Of a stretch of DNA of 6,844 bases, positions 5,673-6,844 are shown in pieces. Numbering within the stretch: the first letter of the stretch is position 1; each line of letters opens with the position of its first letter. The translations under genes and the position numbers were made by a program. The notes below the pieces were generated by a model. The model did no database searches, was not told the DNA's origin, and saw nothing but the letters and a program-made list of their open reading frames with translations. Origin of the DNA: Kiloniellales bacterium (GTDB lineage Bacteria > Pseudomonadota > Alphaproteobacteria > Kiloniellales > JAKSDN01); assembly GCA_022360075.1 (NCBI GenBank), contig JAKSDN010000922.1:1-6844 (forward strand), given 5' to 3'.

Positions 5673-6461
5673 ATGCCAGGACGTCTTGAAGACCATCGAT
5701 CGATCGTTACCGGCGCGGGCCGGGGCATTGGCGCGGAGATGGCCAAGGCGCTCGCCGCGGAGGGCGCGCGGGTGCTGATCGCCGATATCGACGAGACGAT
5801 CGCCCGCGAGACGGCGGACGCGATTGCGAGCGCCGGTGGCACGGCAAAGCCCTGCACGGTCGACGTGCGCGATCGTGCCAGCGTGGCCGCGATGGTCGCG
5901 TCGGCGGTCGAGGCCTTCGGCGGACTCGACAGCATCTTCAACAACGCCGGCATCGCGCAGGTTCGCCCGTTCCTCGATATCACCGAGGACGACTGGCGCA
6001 CGGTGATGGACGTGAACGGCCTCGGCGTCCTGATCTGCATGCAGGAAGCCGCCAAGCAGATGCTCAAGCAGGGCAGCGGCGGCAGCATCGTCAACACGGC
6101 GTCCATCGCCGGTAAGCAGGGCTACGAGCCGCTCGCCCACTATTCGGCGAGCAAGTTCGGGGTGGTTGCCCTGACCCAGGCCGCGGCCCGCGCCTTCGGC
6201 AAGGACGGCATCCGGGTCAATGCGATCTGCCCGGGCGTGGTCGCCACCGACATGTGGAAGCTGATCGATCGGGGTTTCCGTGACAGCGGTTTGACCAGCC
6301 AGGAAAATGAAGCCTTCAACAGCTTCGCCGAAATCGCGCTCCTCGGACGCGCTTCCCGGCCGAACGACCTGGCGGGCGCAGCAAGCTTCCTCGCCTCCTC
6401 CGATTCGATCTTCATGACCGGTCAGACGCTTGTCGTCGACGGCGGGATGGTTCTGGACTGA
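5673..6461 (+). CDS. Short-chain dehydrogenase/reductase (classical SDR)
   Basis: This 262-residue cytoplasmic oxidoreductase of the classical SDR family interconverts an alcohol and a ketone with a nicotinamide cofactor. The Rossmann motif TGAGRGIG is at 13-20. D38 at the end of the second strand points to NAD(H) rather than NADP(H). NNAG is at 90-93, and the catalytic tetrad is complete (N115, S144, Y157, K161 in YSASK). The cofactor-binding PG is at 187-188, and the C-terminus ends in the usual VDGGMVLD. Length is typical. By overall wording it resembles the butanediol/sorbitol dehydrogenase-like group, but SDR substrates cannot be read from sequence. It starts 431 bases from the divergent amidohydrolase gene and seems to be transcribed alone. 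The reading frame stays open for 26 further codons past its TGA, in coding-like sequence that is probably an unrelated remnant. Confidence 0.93.
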   Translation: MPGRLEDHRSIVTGAGRGIGAEMAKALAAEGARVLIADIDETIARETADAIASAGGTAKPCTVDVRDRASVAAMVASAVEAFGGLDSIFNNAGIAQVRPFLDITEDDWRTVMDVNGLGVLICMQEAAKQMLKQGSGGSIVNTASIAGKQGYEPLAHYSASKFGVVALTQAAARAFGKDGIRVNAICPGVVATDMWKLIDRGFRDSGLTSQENEAFNSFAEIALLGRASRPNDLAGAASFLASSDSIFMTGQTLVVDGGMVLD

Positions 6462-6542
6462 GGCTGCGAGCTGGTCTTGATCGATGTTGAGACGGATGCG
6501 GAGGCTTATCTGCCGCTGACGTTGTTCGACGAGGAGGGCTAG
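6462..6542 (+). pseudogene. Orphan 26-codon coding-like tail after the SDR gene
   Basis: Directly after the SDR TGA, and in the same frame, 26 codons read GCELVLIDVETDAEAY then LPLTLFDEEG before a TAG at 6540-6542. The composition is acidic and protein-like, and resembles the C-terminus of a small protein. It has no start codon of its own. It may be the end of another gene joined here by a deletion, or a chance frame; I do not recognise it. SDR proteins normally end near VDGG, so it is unlikely to be a needed part of the SDR. Confidence 0.25.
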
Positions 6543-6567
6543 GCAGCGGGGACGGCGGCCGAGGGCG

Positions 6568-6844
6568 GCGCTCGATCCAGCGACCTTTGAGCGCCTGGAG
6601 CGCTTGGGAGCAAGGCTGCGTAGCCGCCTGTCCGACGCCATCGCCGAGCGTGGCTTGCCGGCCGCAGTCACCGGATTGGGCTCCCATTTTCGTCTCCACT
6701 TCAAGGGACGGCAGCCCCGAACCTACCGAGAGTTCTGGCCGTCGCCCCCCGAAGTAAAGCTGCTACACGAAGTGGCCCGCTCCCTGTTGGCGAGAGGCGT
6801 GGTTATGCCGCCCATATCGTGCTCTTCGATCAGCACGGCGATGA
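6568..6844 (+). pseudogene. C-terminal fragment of a glutamate-1-semialdehyde aminotransferase-like (class III) protein, cut by the window end
   Basis: The frame from 6568 reads ALDPATFERLERLGARLR, then an AVTGLGSHFRLHF segment, PRTYREFWPSPPEV and LLARGVVMPPISCSSISTAM. This is the wording of the C-terminal domain of PLP-dependent class III aminotransferases of the glutamate-1-semialdehyde aminomutase group. The frame is open only from 6520, with stops at 6478 and 6517, and no plausible start. The PLP-binding lysine domain, roughly the first 300 residues of the family, is absent upstream, where the SDR gene stands instead. It is therefore a 5'-deleted remnant, unless the window's right side carries an unusual rearrangement. 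The last codons continue past the edge. Confidence 0.6.

Noticed and set aside
5604..6704. 366-codon minus-strand open frame opposite the SDR gene
   Set aside because: It is antisense to an SDR gene with complete catalytic motifs and a strong ribosome binding site.

Overview
The window is high in G+C by eye and reads as part of the chromosome of an alphaproteobacterium, perhaps near Rhodospirillales. Three things point there: the TRAP transporter genes, the amino-acid-synthesis-family/LVIVD gene pair, and dispersed palindromes of the 'CTCGGGCTTGACCCGAG' and 'TCATTGCGAGCG...GAAGCAATCCAG' types, which I remember from many alphaproteobacterial genomes. The assignment is an inference; there is no rRNA or other marker gene here.

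Layout. Bases 2-781 hold the 3' part of a TRAP transporter large permease (DctM type), cut by the window edge. A 230-base gap with a dispersed palindromic repeat follows, then the periplasmic substrate-binding subunit (DctP type, 1012-2034). Next are a minus-strand amino-acid-synthesis-family (DUF1185) gene (2252-2797) and, divergent from it across 108 bases, a plus-strand LVIVD-repeat beta-propeller gene (2906-4027). A histone deacetylase/acetylpolyamine amidohydrolase-family gene lies on the minus strand (4216-5241). Upstream of it is a 431-base stretch with a coding-like but broken minus-strand frame. A short-chain dehydrogenase/reductase (SDR) gene (5673-6461, plus) follows. The window ends in gene debris: a 26-codon orphan tail and a 5'-truncated glutamate-1-semialdehyde aminotransferase-like fragment that runs off the edge.

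How it may work together. The TRAP subunits would import an organic acid or similar solute. The DUF1185, LVIVD, amidohydrolase and SDR proteins look like soluble metabolic proteins and could belong to an accessory catabolic neighbourhood, but no substrate can be read from the sequence. Only permease-binding protein (same transporter) and DUF1185-LVIVD (shared divergent control region) have positional support as functional pairs.

Most notable. Two copies of one palindromic element share a 38-base stretch with one mismatch, and each sits exactly between two convergent gene ends. An 8-bp hairpin can cover the ribosome binding site of the DUF1185 gene. The propeller protein has a histidine at the start of most predicted inner strands, which suggests a metal site in the channel. 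I see no defence system, CRISPR array, phage, intact insertion sequence or RNA gene, and nothing that amounts to a clearly new system.
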